Source: Azohydromonas australica DSM 1124
GTDB taxonomy: Bacteria; Pseudomonadota; Gammaproteobacteria; Burkholderiales; Burkholderiaceae_C
Assembly (NCBI RefSeq): GCF_000430725.1
Contig: NZ_KE387208.1
Location: 153,145-217,144, forward strand
Direction of reading: 5' to 3'
Length of the DNA: 64,000 bases
A model generated the notes under the pieces. That model saw only the letters and a program-made list of their open reading frames with translations, ran no database searches and was not told the DNA's origin. Positions within the stretch are counted from its first letter, which is position 1; each line of letters begins with the position of its first letter. Positions 39,734 to 52,472 of the stretch are shown in pieces. Both the position numbers and the translations under genes were made by a program.

Positions 39734-40788
39734 CGGCCGACGGCGCCCGACACGTCCACGTGCGCCTGCACCTCGGGGCGCTGGCCCTGGGGCTTGAGTG
39801 CCAGGCGCTCGAAGAGCTTGCGGTCCTTCTCGGCCTGCGGGTTGGCCGTGGTCAGCAGCCGCTCGCCGTAGAAGATGGAGTTGGCGCCGGCCATGAAGCA
39901 CAGCGCCTGCAGCGCCTCGTCCATCTCCTCGCGCCCGGCCGAGAGGCGAACCATGGTGGTGGGCATCGTGATGCGCGCCACAGCGATGGTGCGCACGAAC
40001 TCGAAGGGGTCCAGCGGCTCGCTGTCGGCCAGCGGCGTGCCCGGCACGGGCACCAGGTTGTTGATGGGCACCGACTCCGGATAGGGCTCCAGGTTGGCCA
40101 GCTCCGCGATCAGCCCCGCGCGCTGCGTGCGCGTCTCGCCCATGCCCACGATGCCGCCGCAGCACACGTTGATGCCGGCGTCGCGCACGTTGGACAGCGT
40201 GTCCAGCCGGTCCTGGTAGGTGCGGGTGTGGATGATGTTGCTGTAGTTGTCCGGCGAGGTGTCGAGGTTGTGGTTGTAGTAGTCCAGGCCCGCGTCCTTG
40301 AGCTGCTCGGCCTGCTCCTTGTCCAGCATGCCCAGCGTCATGCAGGTCTCCAGGCCCAGGCTGCGCACGCCGCGCACCATCTCGGTCACGCGCTCCATGT
40401 CGCGCTCCTTGGGGCTGCGCCACGCCGCGCCCATGCAAAAGCGCGAGGCGCCCTGGTCCTTGGCGGCCTGCGCGGCGCCCATCACCTCGGCAATCGACAT
40501 CAGCTTGGACGCTTCCACGCCGGTGTCGAAGTGCGAGGACTGCGGGCAGTAGCCGCAGTCCTCGGCGCAGCCGCCGGTCTTGATCGACAGCAGCGTGGAG
40601 AGCTGCACCTCGCTGGGGTCGAAGTGCTCGCGGTGCACCTGCTGGGCCTTGAACATCAGCTCCATGAAGGGCAGCTCGTACAGCGCCTGCACCTCGGCCA
40701 CGGACCAGCGGCCCGGCTTCTTCTCGACCGCAGCGGCAGGCACCGTGCGGCGCAGGGAGTCAACGGAAATGGTGGCAACGGTGCTCAT
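39730..40788 (-). CDS. bioB: biotin synthase
   Basis: The product has 352 residues from ATG 40788 (TAAGGACGCC just upstream). A GTG at 40839 overlapping the bioD stop would give 369 residues. It is a radical SAM enzyme with CAEDCGYCPQSSHFDTG (C-x3-C-x2-C). Further conserved segments are CMGAAWRSPKERDM, YNHNLDTSPDNYSNI and the C-terminal AGANSIFYGERLLTTANP. It inserts sulfur into dethiobiotin to form biotin. Confidence 0.96.
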   Translation of the reverse strand: MSTVATISVDSLRRTVPAAAVEKKPGRWSVAEVQALYELPFMELMFKAQQVHREHFDPSEVQLSTLLSIKTGGCAEDCGYCPQSSHFDTGVEASKLMSIAEVMGAAQAAKDQGASRFCMGAAWRSPKERDMERVTEMVRGVRSLGLETCMTLGMLDKEQAEQLKDAGLDYYNHNLDTSPDNYSNIIHTRTYQDRLDTLSNVRDAGINVCCGGIVGMGETRTQRAGLIAELANLEPYPESVPINNLVPVPGTPLADSEPLDPFEFVRTIAVARITMPTTMVRLSAGREEMDEALQALCFMAGANSIFYGERLLTTANPQAEKDRKLFERLALKPQGQRPEVQAHVDVSGAVGR

Positions 40789-40835
40789 GGCGTCCTTACT
40801 GCTCGGGAATGGGTTCTGGAGAAGGGGGTGGATTG

Positions 40836-41567
40836 TCACTCCAGGCCGAAGAGGCCCTGGAGGGCGGTGCCGTGCAGGTGCTGCGCGACGGCCGCCGGGT
40901 CGGGGTTGGCGAGGTGCGGCACCACGCCCAGGCAGGGCGTCTGGTGGCGGCGCGAAAGCTCGTCCCGCAGCGTCTCGACGTTGCGCTGCAGGTACGGCAT
41001 GCCGGGGTCGATGAGGTTGCCCACCCAGCCCGCCAGGCGCAGCCCGCGCTGGGCCAGGCCGTCCGCGGTGAGGATGGCGTGGTTCAGGCAGCCCAGCCGC
41101 AGGCCGACCACCATCACCACGGGCAGGCCCAGCGCGCGCATGAGCTGCGTGCTGTCCCAGTCGGCGCCCAGCGGGATCACCAGCCCGCCCGCGCCCTCGA
41201 CCACGATGAAGTCCGCCCGCTGGGCCACCGCCTGCGCCCCGCGCAGCAGCGCCACGCGGTCGATGCTCACGCCGTCGATCTCGGCGGCGATGTGCGGCGC
41301 GCAGGCCGTGTGCAGCTGGCAGGGGCCGATCAGCGCTGCCGGCAACGGCACGCTGCCGGCGCGGCGCAGCTGCTCGACGTCGTCGTTGAAGAGCCGGCCC
41401 TGGTCGTCGCGCTCCAGGCCCGAGGCCACGGGCTTGTAGCCGGCGGCGCGGTGGCCGCGCTGGCCCAGCCAGTGCAGCAGCGCCGCGCTGACGTGGGACT
41501 TGCCCACGCCCGTGTCGGTGCCGGTGACGAAGCAGCCGCGCAGGCCCTCGTGCGTGATGCCGCTCAT
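40836..41567 (-). CDS. bioD: ATP-dependent dethiobiotin synthetase
   Basis: The product has 243 residues. The P-loop is FVTGTDTGVGKSHVSAAL, followed by YKPVASG and VVEGAGGLVIPL, all characteristic of BioD. It closes the ureido ring of 7,8-diaminopelargonic acid using CO2 and ATP. The start at ATG 41567 overlaps the bioF stop by 4 bp. Confidence 0.95.
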   Translation of the reverse strand: MSGITHEGLRGCFVTGTDTGVGKSHVSAALLHWLGQRGHRAAGYKPVASGLERDDQGRLFNDDVEQLRRAGSVPLPAALIGPCQLHTACAPHIAAEIDGVSIDRVALLRGAQAVAQRADFIVVEGAGGLVIPLGADWDSTQLMRALGLPVVMVVGLRLGCLNHAILTADGLAQRGLRLAGWVGNLIDPGMPYLQRNVETLRDELSRRHQTPCLGVVPHLANPDPAAVAQHLHGTALQGLFGLE

Positions 41568-42772
41568 GTTGTCTCTCCCATGACCTGCGCCAGCGCCAGC
41601 AGCAGCTGCTCCACCTGTGCCGGCGTGTGCGCGGCGCTGAGCGTGATGCGCAGCCGTGCCGTGCCCACCGGCACCGTGGGCGGACGGATCGCCGGCACGT
41701 ACAGGCCGCGCCGGCGCAGCGCCGTGGACAGGCTCAGCGCGGTGTCGTTGTCGCCCACGACCAGAGGCTGGATCGCGGTGTGGCTCTCGCACAGCTTCCA
41801 GCCCGGCTGCACGTCCACCAGCGCCCGCAGCCCGGTGCGCAGCTGCTCGATCAGCCCCAGCAGCCGCGCGCGCCGCGCCCGGCCCTCGGGGCTCTCGATC
41901 AGCCTCAGGCTCGCGAGCAGCGTGTGCGCCAGCGCCGGCGACGAGGCCGTGGTGTAGATGAAGGAACGCGCCTTCTGGATCAGCCACTCGATGATGGCCG
42001 GGTGCGCCGCCACGAAGGCGCCCGACACGCCCGCGGCCTTGCCCAGCGTGCCCATGCAGATCAGCCGCTCGCTGCGCAGCCCGAAGTGCTCCACCGAGCC
42101 GTGGCCCGATTCGCCCAGCACGCCCAGGCCGTGCGCGTCGTCCAGGATCAGCCAGGCGTCGTGCGCCTCGGCCAGCTTCAGCAGCCCGGGCAGGTCGGCG
42201 ATGTCGCCGTCCATGCTGAACACCGCGTCCGTCACGATCAGCTTGATCGGCGTGGTGCAGGCGGTCAGCTGCTGCGCCAGCACGTCCAGCCGCCCGTGCG
42301 CGTAGCGCTTGACCTCGCCCTCGGCCAGCCGCGCGCCGTCGATGAGCGAGGCGTGGTTGAGCTTGTCGCAGAAGAGCGTGGCGCTGCCGTCGCCCAGCGC
42401 CGTGGTCAGCGCCAGGTTGGCCTCGAAGCCGCTGCCCAGCAGCAGCGCGCGCGCGTGCGGGATGTGCGGCGCGAACCAGCGCGCGATGAGCTCCTCCACC
42501 TGCGCGTGCGGCCGCATGTGGCCGCTGACCAGGTGCGAGGCGCCGCTGCCGGTGCCCCAGCGCCGAGCGCCCTCGGCCATGGCTTCGATCAGCGCGGGGT
42601 GGTGCGCCAGGCCCAGGTAGTCGTTGCTGCAGAAGGCCAGCAGCGGCTCGCCGCCGTGCTCGCCCTCGAAGGACTGCAGCGGCGCGCAGGGCGATTCGGC
42701 CGTGCGCAGTCGGCGGCGCAGCGCCGCGGCGTCGAGCTCAAGCAGTCGGCGGTTGATGTGTTCGATCAGCAT
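41564..42772 (-). CDS. bioF: 8-amino-7-oxononanoate synthase
   Basis: The product has 402 residues, a PLP-dependent alpha-oxoamine synthase. Conserved segments are FCSNDYLGLAHHP, GSGASHLVSGH, LDDAHGLGVLGESG and the PLP Lys in MGTLGKAAGVSGAF. It joins pimeloyl-thioester with alanine. The start overlaps the end of bioA by 35 bp. Confidence 0.95.
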   Translation of the reverse strand: MLIEHINRRLLELDAAALRRRLRTAESPCAPLQSFEGEHGGEPLLAFCSNDYLGLAHHPALIEAMAEGARRWGTGSGASHLVSGHMRPHAQVEELIARWFAPHIPHARALLLGSGFEANLALTTALGDGSATLFCDKLNHASLIDGARLAEGEVKRYAHGRLDVLAQQLTACTTPIKLIVTDAVFSMDGDIADLPGLLKLAEAHDAWLILDDAHGLGVLGESGHGSVEHFGLRSERLICMGTLGKAAGVSGAFVAAHPAIIEWLIQKARSFIYTTASSPALAHTLLASLRLIESPEGRARRARLLGLIEQLRTGLRALVDVQPGWKLCESHTAIQPLVVGDNDTALSLSTALRRRGLYVPAIRPPTVPVGTARLRITLSAAHTPAQVEQLLLALAQVMGETT

Positions 42773-44138
42773 CGGGGTGCTCCAGCACGTCCGTGAGCGT
42801 GGCCTGCAGGCGCTGCGCCAGCCAGGCCGACAGCGCCTCGTCCAGTACGTAGGGCGGCATGAGGTACACGGTGCGGCCGATGGGGCGGATCAGCAGCTCT
42901 TGCTGCCGGCCCGCCAGGTGGAAGCGCTCGGCGAAGTTGCCGCCCGCATGCTCGGCGCGCACGTCGAAGGCCCAGATCATGCCTCGCCGGCGCGGGTGCT
43001 CTACCCGGGGGTCATCGAGCAGCGGCTGCAGCGCGTGCGTCAGCGCCTCGGCCTGCACGGCATTGCGGCCCAGCACGTCCTCCTGGTCGAAGCGGTCGAG
43101 CACCGCCAGCGCCGCGCGGCAGGCGAGGGCGTTGCCGGTGTAGGAGTGCGAGTGCAGGAACCCGCGCGCCACGTCCTCGTCCAGGAAGGCCTGGAAGACG
43201 GCATCCGTGCTCAGCACCAGCGACAGCGGCAGGAAGCCGCCGCTGATGCCCTTGGACAGCGTGATGAAGTCCGGCCAGGCGGCGCGGCGCTCTGCTTCCG
43301 ACGCGTCCTCGGGCAGTGCCTGCTCCCAGGCGAAGAAGGTCCCGGTGCGCCCGCAGCCCACCGCGATCTCGTCGGCGATCAGGTGCACGTCGAAGCGCGT
43401 GCACAGCGCGCGCAGCGCGCGCAGGTACGACGGATCGTGCATTGCCATGCCGGCCGCGCCCTGCACCAGCGGCTCGACGATCACGGCGGCGACGCGCTCG
43501 CCGCGCTCGCGCAGCAGCATCTCCACCTCGCCCACGGCGCGTGCCGCCACGTCGGCCGCGCTCTCGCCGGGCCGGGCCTGGCGCGCGTCCGGCGACATCA
43601 CCTGGTGCGCGCGCATGAGCAGCGGGTCGTAGGCGTCGCGGAACACCTGCACGTCCGTCACGGCCAGCGCGCCCAGCGTCTCGCCGTGGTAGCCCTGCTT
43701 GAGGCAGACGAACTCGCCCTTGTCGATGCGGCCGCGGTTGCGCCAGTGGTGGAAGCTCATCTTCAGCGCGATCTCGACGGCCGAGGCGCCGTCGCTGGCG
43801 AAGAAGGCATGGCCCAGCGCGCCGCCGGTGCGCGCCGAGAGCCGTTCGGCCAGCTCGACCGCCGGCGCGTGGGTGCAGCCCGCCAGCATCACGTGCGGCA
43901 GGGTGTCGAGCTGGTCCTTCAGGGCCGCGGCGATGCGGGCATCGGCGTGGCCGAAGAGGTTGACCCACCAGCTGCTGAGGGCGTCGAAGTAGCGGTGGCC
44001 CTCGGCGTCAAACAGCCAGGGGCCCTGGCCGCGGACCATGGGCAGCGGCGGCACGGTGGTGGCCGCGCGCTGCATCTGCGTACAGGGGTGCCAGAGGCTC
44101 GCGAGGCTGCGGCGCTGCCACTCGGCGTTGGAGGTCAT
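42738..44138 (-). CDS. bioA: adenosylmethionine-8-amino-7-oxononanoate aminotransferase
   Basis: The product has 466 residues, a class III aminotransferase. Conserved segments are LASLWHPCTQMQ, SSWWVNLFGHADARI, FASDGASAVEIALKMSFHHW, LIADEIAVGCGRTG and the PLP Lys in TLSKGISGGFLPLSLVL. It makes 7,8-diaminopelargonic acid using SAM as amino donor. It is the first gene of the operon, with GAAGGGAAG ahead of the ATG. I see no BirA-type operator (TTGTAAACC) in 44139-44200. Confidence 0.96.
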   Translation of the reverse strand: MTSNAEWQRRSLASLWHPCTQMQRAATTVPPLPMVRGQGPWLFDAEGHRYFDALSSWWVNLFGHADARIAAALKDQLDTLPHVMLAGCTHAPAVELAERLSARTGGALGHAFFASDGASAVEIALKMSFHHWRNRGRIDKGEFVCLKQGYHGETLGALAVTDVQVFRDAYDPLLMRAHQVMSPDARQARPGESAADVAARAVGEVEMLLRERGERVAAVIVEPLVQGAAGMAMHDPSYLRALRALCTRFDVHLIADEIAVGCGRTGTFFAWEQALPEDASEAERRAAWPDFITLSKGISGGFLPLSLVLSTDAVFQAFLDEDVARGFLHSHSYTGNALACRAALAVLDRFDQEDVLGRNAVQAEALTHALQPLLDDPRVEHPRRRGMIWAFDVRAEHAGGNFAERFHLAGRQQELLIRPIGRTVYLMPPYVLDEALSAWLAQRLQATLTDVLEHPDADRTHQPPTA

Positions 44139-44200
44139 GGGTACTGCTTCCCTTCAAGAACAATCCAAAAGGCTCCCGAACCCGGTGGGCCGGTTCGGGC

Positions 44201-44287
44201 TGGGGTGTCGAAGCCTGGGCGGGCGCCGGTGCCTTGGCGGGTCCGCCCTTCGGCACCCCAGGGTGGACGGGCCGTGGGGACCCGTCC
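44201..44287. terminator. double stem-loop ending the propionyl-CoA operon
   Basis: Two hairpins follow the epimerase stop on the minus strand. GGACGGG (44265-44271) pairs with CCCGTCC (44281-44287). TGGGGTGTCGAAG (44201-44213) pairs with CTTCGGCACCCCA (44248-44260), 12 of 13 matched, extended inward by GGGCGG/CCGCCC (44217-44222 with 44243-44248). They separate the operon from the bio genes on the same strand. Confidence 0.55.
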
Positions 44288-44306
44288 GCCGCAGCCTGGA
44301 TTGTCC

Positions 44307-44767
44307 TCAACCCAAGGCCTGCACCACTTCAGGCGGGGCCTGGACCAGCTCGATCAGCACGCCTTCGCCGCCCACCGGGAACTCCTCGTTGCCCTTGGGG
44401 TGGATGAAGCAGATGTCGTAACCCGCGGCGCCTTTGCGGATGCCGCCCGGGGCGAAGCGCACGCCGTTGGCCGTCATCCACTCCACGGCCTTGGGCAGGT
44501 CGTCCACCCACAGGCCCACGTGGTTCAGCGGCGTGGCGTGCACGGCCGGCTTCTTTGCCGGGTCCAGCGGCTGCATCAGGTCCACCTCAACGGCGGTGGG
44601 GCCTTGCCCCAAGGCGCAGATGTCCTCGTCCACGTTCTCGCGCTCGGAGACGAAGGTGCTCTTGACCTGCAGGCCCAGCACGTCCACCCACAGCGATTTC
44701 AGCTTGCCCTTGTCGGGGCCGCCGATGGCGATCTGCTGGATGCCCAGGATCCTGAAAGGCTTGCTCA

Positions 44768-44768
<1 letters not shown>
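44307..44768 (-). CDS. methylmalonyl-CoA epimerase-like VOC protein
   Basis: The product has 153 residues from ATG 44768, whose A is shared with the pccA stop (TGATG). It has two VOC half-motifs: IQQIAIGG at the start and PLNHVGLWVDDLPKAVEWM in the middle, with a late metal Glu in EGVLIELVQAPP. Its place at the end of a mutase/carboxylase operon makes (2R)/(2S)-methylmalonyl-CoA epimerase the best call, though it is less canonical than typical epimerases of about 135 residues. With it the operon covers every step from propionyl-CoA to succinyl-CoA. Confidence 0.78.
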
Positions 44769-46795
<2,027 letters not shown>

Positions 46796-46819
46796 GACTC
46801 TTATCTCCTCAATTCCTGA

Positions 46820-48352
<1,533 letters not shown>

Positions 48353-48396
48353 GGGGTACCTCTCCTCGTACTTCGGCCGGACGGCGGCCGGTTGAT

Positions 48397-49407
48397 TCAG
48401 TTGAACAGTTCCAGCAGCCGGCGAGCGGCCACCGAGGCCGCGACCTCGCCGGTGCGCACCTGTTGCGAGAGCACCGGCAGCGCGGCCTGCACGGCCGGGT
48501 GCTGACGGAAGCGTTGCTTGAGCCCGGCGTCGATGCGTTCCCACATCCACGCCTGGTCCTGGTTGTGCCGGCGCGCGGCGAAGCGGCCGTTGGCACCCTG
48601 CAGCTCGCGGTAGCGGCTCACGGCGGCCCAGAACTCGGGCAGGCCCTGGGCCTTGAGCGCCGAGAGCTGCAGCACCTGCGGCTGCCACAGGGCCTGGTCG
48701 TGCGCGGCGTGGTGGGGGTCGCCGTGCTGGCCGAACAGGCGCAGCGCGCTGGTGATCTGCGCCCGCGCCCGCGTGGCGGCGTGGACGTCGATGTCGGCCT
48801 TGTTGATGACCACCAGGTCTGCCAGCTCCATCACGCCCTTCTTGATGGCCTGCAGGTCGTCGCCGGCGTTGGGCAGCTGCAGCAGCACGAACATGTCGGT
48901 CATGTTCGCCACCGCGGTCTCGCTCTGCCCCACGCCCACGGTCTCGATGATGACGACGTCGTAGCCCGCGGCCTCGCACACCAGCAGCGCCTCGCGCGTC
49001 TTCTCCGCCACGCCGCCGAGCGTGCCGCTCGAAGGGGAGGGGCGGATGTAGGCGCGCTCGTCGGCCGAGAGCTGCTCCATGCGGGTCTTGTCGCCCAGGA
49101 TGGAGCCGCCGGAGACGCTGGAGGAGGGGTCCACGGCCAGCACCGCCACGCGGTGGCCCTGGTTGATCAGGAACAGGCCCAGCGCCTCGATGAAGGTGCT
49201 CTTGCCCACGCCCGGCACGCCCGAGATGCCCAGGCGCAGCGACTTGCCGCTGTGCGGCAGCAGGGCGTTGAGCAGCTCGTCGGCGCGCGCGCGGTGGTCG
49301 GCGCGCGTCGATTCGAGCAGCGTGATGGTCTTGGCGATGGCACGGCGCTGCGCGGGGCCGGGCGGGCCCAGCACGGCATCGGCCAGTGCCTGGTTGGACA
49401 GGCTCAT
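48397..49407 (-). CDS. meaB: MeaB/ArgK G-protein chaperone of methylmalonyl-CoA mutase
   Basis: The product has 336 residues. GTPase motifs: P-loop GISGVPGVGKSTFIEALG, VDPSSSVSGGSILGDKTRM, switch region VIIETVGVGQSETAVANMTD and base motif NKAD. MeaB loads and protects the B12 cofactor of the mutase and helps release damaged cofactor. It lies between mutase and pccB, 70 bp after the mutase gene. Confidence 0.94.
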   Translation of the reverse strand: MSLSNQALADAVLGPPGPAQRRAIAKTITLLESTRADHRARADELLNALLPHSGKSLRLGISGVPGVGKSTFIEALGLFLINQGHRVAVLAVDPSSSVSGGSILGDKTRMEQLSADERAYIRPSPSSGTLGGVAEKTREALLVCEAAGYDVVIIETVGVGQSETAVANMTDMFVLLQLPNAGDDLQAIKKGVMELADLVVINKADIDVHAATRARAQITSALRLFGQHGDPHHAAHDQALWQPQVLQLSALKAQGLPEFWAAVSRYRELQGANGRFAARRHNQDQAWMWERIDAGLKQRFRQHPAVQAALPVLSQQVRTGEVAASVAARRLLELFN

Positions 49408-49477
49408 GAGGTGATGGCTACTGCTGAAAGGGAAGTCTGCGCGGCGCCGTGCGCCGCCTCCTTGCCTTGGCTCAGGC

Positions 49478-51631
49478 TCAGCGCTGCGCGGCCCTGATCT
49501 GCTCCAGCACGTCCTTGGCGCTGGCCGGGATCGGGGTGCCCGGGCCGTACACGCCCTTGACGCCGGCATCGAACAGGAAGCCGTAGTCCTGCTGCGGGAT
49601 CACGCCGCCGACGAAGACGATGATGTCGTCCGCGCCTTGGCGACGGAGCTCGGCGATGATCGCCGGCACCAGCGTCTTGTGGCCGGCGGCCAGCGTGGAG
49701 ATGCCCACGGCGTGCACGTCGTTCTCGATGGCCTGGCGCGCGCACTCCTCGGGGGTCTGGAACAGCGGGCCCATGTCCACGTCGAAGCCCAGGTCGGCGA
49801 AGGCCGTGGCCACCACCTTGGCGCCGCGGTCGTGGCCGTCCTGGCCCAGCTTGGCGATCATCACGCGCGGCCGGCGGCCGGCTTCCTGCGCGAAGGCCTC
49901 GATCTCGCCGCGCAGCTTGTCCCAGCCCTCGGCGCTGTCGTAAGCGGCTGCGTACACACCGGTCACCTTCTGGATGTCGGCGCGGTGGCGGCCGAACACC
50001 ACTTCCAGCGCGTCGCTGACTTCGCCCACGGTGGCGCGGGCACGGATGGCATCGATGGCCAGGCCCAGCAGGTTGCCGCTGCTTTCGCGCGCGGCGGCGG
50101 TCAGCGCCTCCAGCGCGGCCTGGACCTTCTGGCCATCTCGCGTGGCCTTGATCTGCTGCAGGCGCGCGATCTGGGCGTCACGCACCTTGACGTTGTCCAC
50201 CTCCAGGATCTCGACCGGGTCTTCCTTGGCGAGCTTGTACTTGTTGACGCCGACGATCACGTCCTTGCCCGAGTCGATGCGCGCCTGCTTCTCCGCGGCG
50301 CTGGCCTCGATCTTGAGCTTGGCCCAGCCCGAGTCCACCGCCTTGGTCATGCCGCCCATGGCCTCGACCTCCTCGATGATGGCCCAGGCCTTGTCCGCCA
50401 TCTCCTGCGTCAGCTTCTCCATCATGTAGGAGCCGGCCCACGGGTCCACCACGCTGGTGATGTGGGTCTCTTCCTGGATGATGAGCTGCGTGTTGCGAGC
50501 GATGCGGGACGAGAACTCGGTGGGCAGCGCGATGGCCTCGTCGAGCGAGTTGGTGTGCAGGCTCTGCGTGCCGCCGAACACCGCGGCCATGGCCTCGATG
50601 GTGGTGCGCACCACGTTGTTGTAGGGGTCCTGCTCCGTCAGGCTCCAGCCGGAGGTCTGGCAGTGCGTGCGCAGCATCAGGCTCTTGGGCTTCTTGGCGT
50701 CGAAGCCCTTCATGATCCGGCACCACAGCAGACGCGCGGCGCGCATCTTGGCGATCTCCAGGTAGAAGTTCATGCCGATGGCCCAGAAGAAACTGAGCCG
50801 GCCGGCGAACTCGTCCACGTCCAGGCCCTTGGCCAGCGCGGTCTTCACGTACTCCTTGCCGTCCGCGAGCGTGAAGGCCAGCTCCAGCGCCTGGTTGGCG
50901 CCGGCTTCCTGCATGTGGTAGCCGGAGATCGAGATCGAGTTGAACTTCGGCATGTTCTTCGCCGTGTACTCGATGATGTCCCCGATGATCCGCATGCTCG
51001 GCTCGGGCGGGTAGATGTAGGTGTTGCGGACCATGAACTCCTTGAGGATGTCGTTCTGGATGGTCCCGGACAGCTTGTCCTGCGACACGCCTTGCTCTTC
51101 GGCCGCGACGACGTAGCCCGCGAGCACCGGCAGCACGGCGCCGTTCATGGTCATGGAGACGCTGACCTTGTCCAGCGGGATGCCGTCGAACAGGATCTTC
51201 ATGTCCTCGACGGAGTCGATGGCCACGCCGGCCTTGCCCACGTCACCGGTGACGCGCGGATGGTCGCTGTCGTAACCACGGTGCGTGGCCAGGTCGAAGG
51301 CCACCGACACGCCCTGGCCGCCCGCGGCCAGCGCCTTGCGGTAGAACGCGTTGGACTCCTCGGCGGTGGAGAAGCCGGCGTACTGGCGGATGGTCCACGG
51401 CCGAACCGCGTACATCGTCGCCTGCGGGCCGCGGATGAACGGCTCGAAGCCCGGCAGCGTGTCGGTGAAAGGCAGCCCTTCGACGTCCGCACCCGTGTAC
51501 AGCGGCTTGACCGCAATGCCCTCGGGCGTGGTCCACGTCAGCGCATTCAGGTCGCCGCCAGGGGCCGACTTGGTAGCGGCCTGGGCCCATTGCTGCAGCG
51601 TGGCACGGTTGAACTCGGGGGCGGACGACAT
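49478..51631 (-). CDS. mcm: methylmalonyl-CoA mutase (single-chain, B12-dependent)
   Basis: The product has 717 residues from ATG 51631, with GAGGAG upstream; an open extension to 51700 lacks a good start. The substrate-binding barrel shows RPWTIRQYAGFSTAEESNAFYRK, FDLATHRGYDSDHPRV and LRTHCQTSGWSLTEQDPYNN. The C-terminal B12 domain shows IAKLGQDGHDRGAKVVATAF with the cobalt-ligating His (D-x-H-x-x-G). It rearranges (R)-methylmalonyl-CoA to succinyl-CoA. It is the first gene of the operon. Confidence 0.96.
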   Translation of the reverse strand: MSSAPEFNRATLQQWAQAATKSAPGGDLNALTWTTPEGIAVKPLYTGADVEGLPFTDTLPGFEPFIRGPQATMYAVRPWTIRQYAGFSTAEESNAFYRKALAAGGQGVSVAFDLATHRGYDSDHPRVTGDVGKAGVAIDSVEDMKILFDGIPLDKVSVSMTMNGAVLPVLAGYVVAAEEQGVSQDKLSGTIQNDILKEFMVRNTYIYPPEPSMRIIGDIIEYTAKNMPKFNSISISGYHMQEAGANQALELAFTLADGKEYVKTALAKGLDVDEFAGRLSFFWAIGMNFYLEIAKMRAARLLWCRIMKGFDAKKPKSLMLRTHCQTSGWSLTEQDPYNNVVRTTIEAMAAVFGGTQSLHTNSLDEAIALPTEFSSRIARNTQLIIQEETHITSVVDPWAGSYMMEKLTQEMADKAWAIIEEVEAMGGMTKAVDSGWAKLKIEASAAEKQARIDSGKDVIVGVNKYKLAKEDPVEILEVDNVKVRDAQIARLQQIKATRDGQKVQAALEALTAAARESSGNLLGLAIDAIRARATVGEVSDALEVVFGRHRADIQKVTGVYAAAYDSAEGWDKLRGEIEAFAQEAGRRPRVMIAKLGQDGHDRGAKVVATAFADLGFDVDMGPLFQTPEECARQAIENDVHAVGISTLAAGHKTLVPAIIAELRRQGADDIIVFVGGVIPQQDYGFLFDAGVKGVYGPGTPIPASAKDVLEQIRAAQR

Positions 51632-51677
51632 GGGTAGGGACTCCTCGCGCTCAGGCGGCGTTTCGAACTTGTCATCC

Positions 51678-51707
51678 ATCATACAAGATGCATAATTCAA
51701 AATTCAA
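51678..51707 (-). promoter_or_regulatory. sigma-70-like promoter of the mcm operon
   Basis: On the minus strand TTGAAT (51702-51707) and TATGAT (51678-51683) are 18 bases apart, with transcription predicted near 51670, about 40 bases before ATG 51631. A CTTGT/ACAAG dyad (51668-51687) overlaps the -10 box and may be the operator of the divergent GntR regulator. Confidence 0.55.
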
Positions 51708-51722
51708 CCCGACGCCCTGAAA

Positions 51723-52415
51723 ATGCCCCAGACCGCTTCCAGCCCTGCCTTCACTGCCGCCTCGGTGGCCAAGTCCGTGGCCGCGCCGCTGGCGCAGCGT
51801 CCGCTGTACCAGGAGGTGGCCGAGCACCTGCGGCAGCAGATCTTCAACCGCGAGCTCGAACCCGGCAGCTGGATCGACGAGCAGAAGCTCACGGCCGCGC
51901 TGGGCATCAGCCGCACGCCGCTGCGGGAGGCGCTGAAGGTGCTGGCGGTCGAGGGCCTGGTGACGATGAAGCTGCGCCGCGGCGCCTACGTCACCGAGAT
52001 GTCGACGCAGGACGTGTCACAGGTCTATCACCTGCTGGGCGTGCTGGAGAGCGACGCCGCGGCCGAGGTGGCGCGCAAGGCGAGCGACGCCGAACTGGCC
52101 GAGCTGAACAAGCTGCACGAGCAGCTGGAGGCGCAGGCGCAGCAGCGCGACGCCTTCTTCTCGATCAACGAGGAGTTTCATCACCGGCTGCTGCAGGTGG
52201 CGGGCAACCGCTGGCGCAGCCAGATCGTGAACGACCTGCGCAAGGTCATGAAGCTCAACCGCCACCACTCGCTGTTCCGCCAGGGCCGCGTGGCCGAGTC
52301 GCTGGCCGAGCACCGTGCGCTGGTGCAGGCGCTGCTGGCGCGCGACGCGGAGCAGTCGCAGGCGCTCATGCGGGCGCACTTCGAGAACGGGCTGGCAGCG
52401 GCGTCGGGGGCGTGA
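51723..52415 (+). CDS. GntR family (FCD-type) transcriptional regulator
   Basis: The product has 230 residues. The winged-helix domain at about 26-95 contains LYQEVAEHLRQQIFNRELEPGSWIDEQKL and LGISRTPLREALKVLAVEGLV. A helical FCD ligand domain follows, with metal-binding candidates in NEEFHHRLL and EHRALVQALL. It is divergent from mcm with 91 bp between starts and probably controls the propionyl-CoA operon in answer to an acyl-CoA or organic acid. Confidence 0.88.
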   Translation: MPQTASSPAFTAASVAKSVAAPLAQRPLYQEVAEHLRQQIFNRELEPGSWIDEQKLTAALGISRTPLREALKVLAVEGLVTMKLRRGAYVTEMSTQDVSQVYHLLGVLESDAAAEVARKASDAELAELNKLHEQLEAQAQQRDAFFSINEEFHHRLLQVAGNRWRSQIVNDLRKVMKLNRHHSLFRQGRVAESLAEHRALVQALLARDAEQSQALMRAHFENGLAAASGA

Positions 52416-52472
52416 GGCTGGGCGGTGTGCCCTGAAAGAAGTCGCAGGGGTCGGCCGTGAGCCGGCCCGCGC

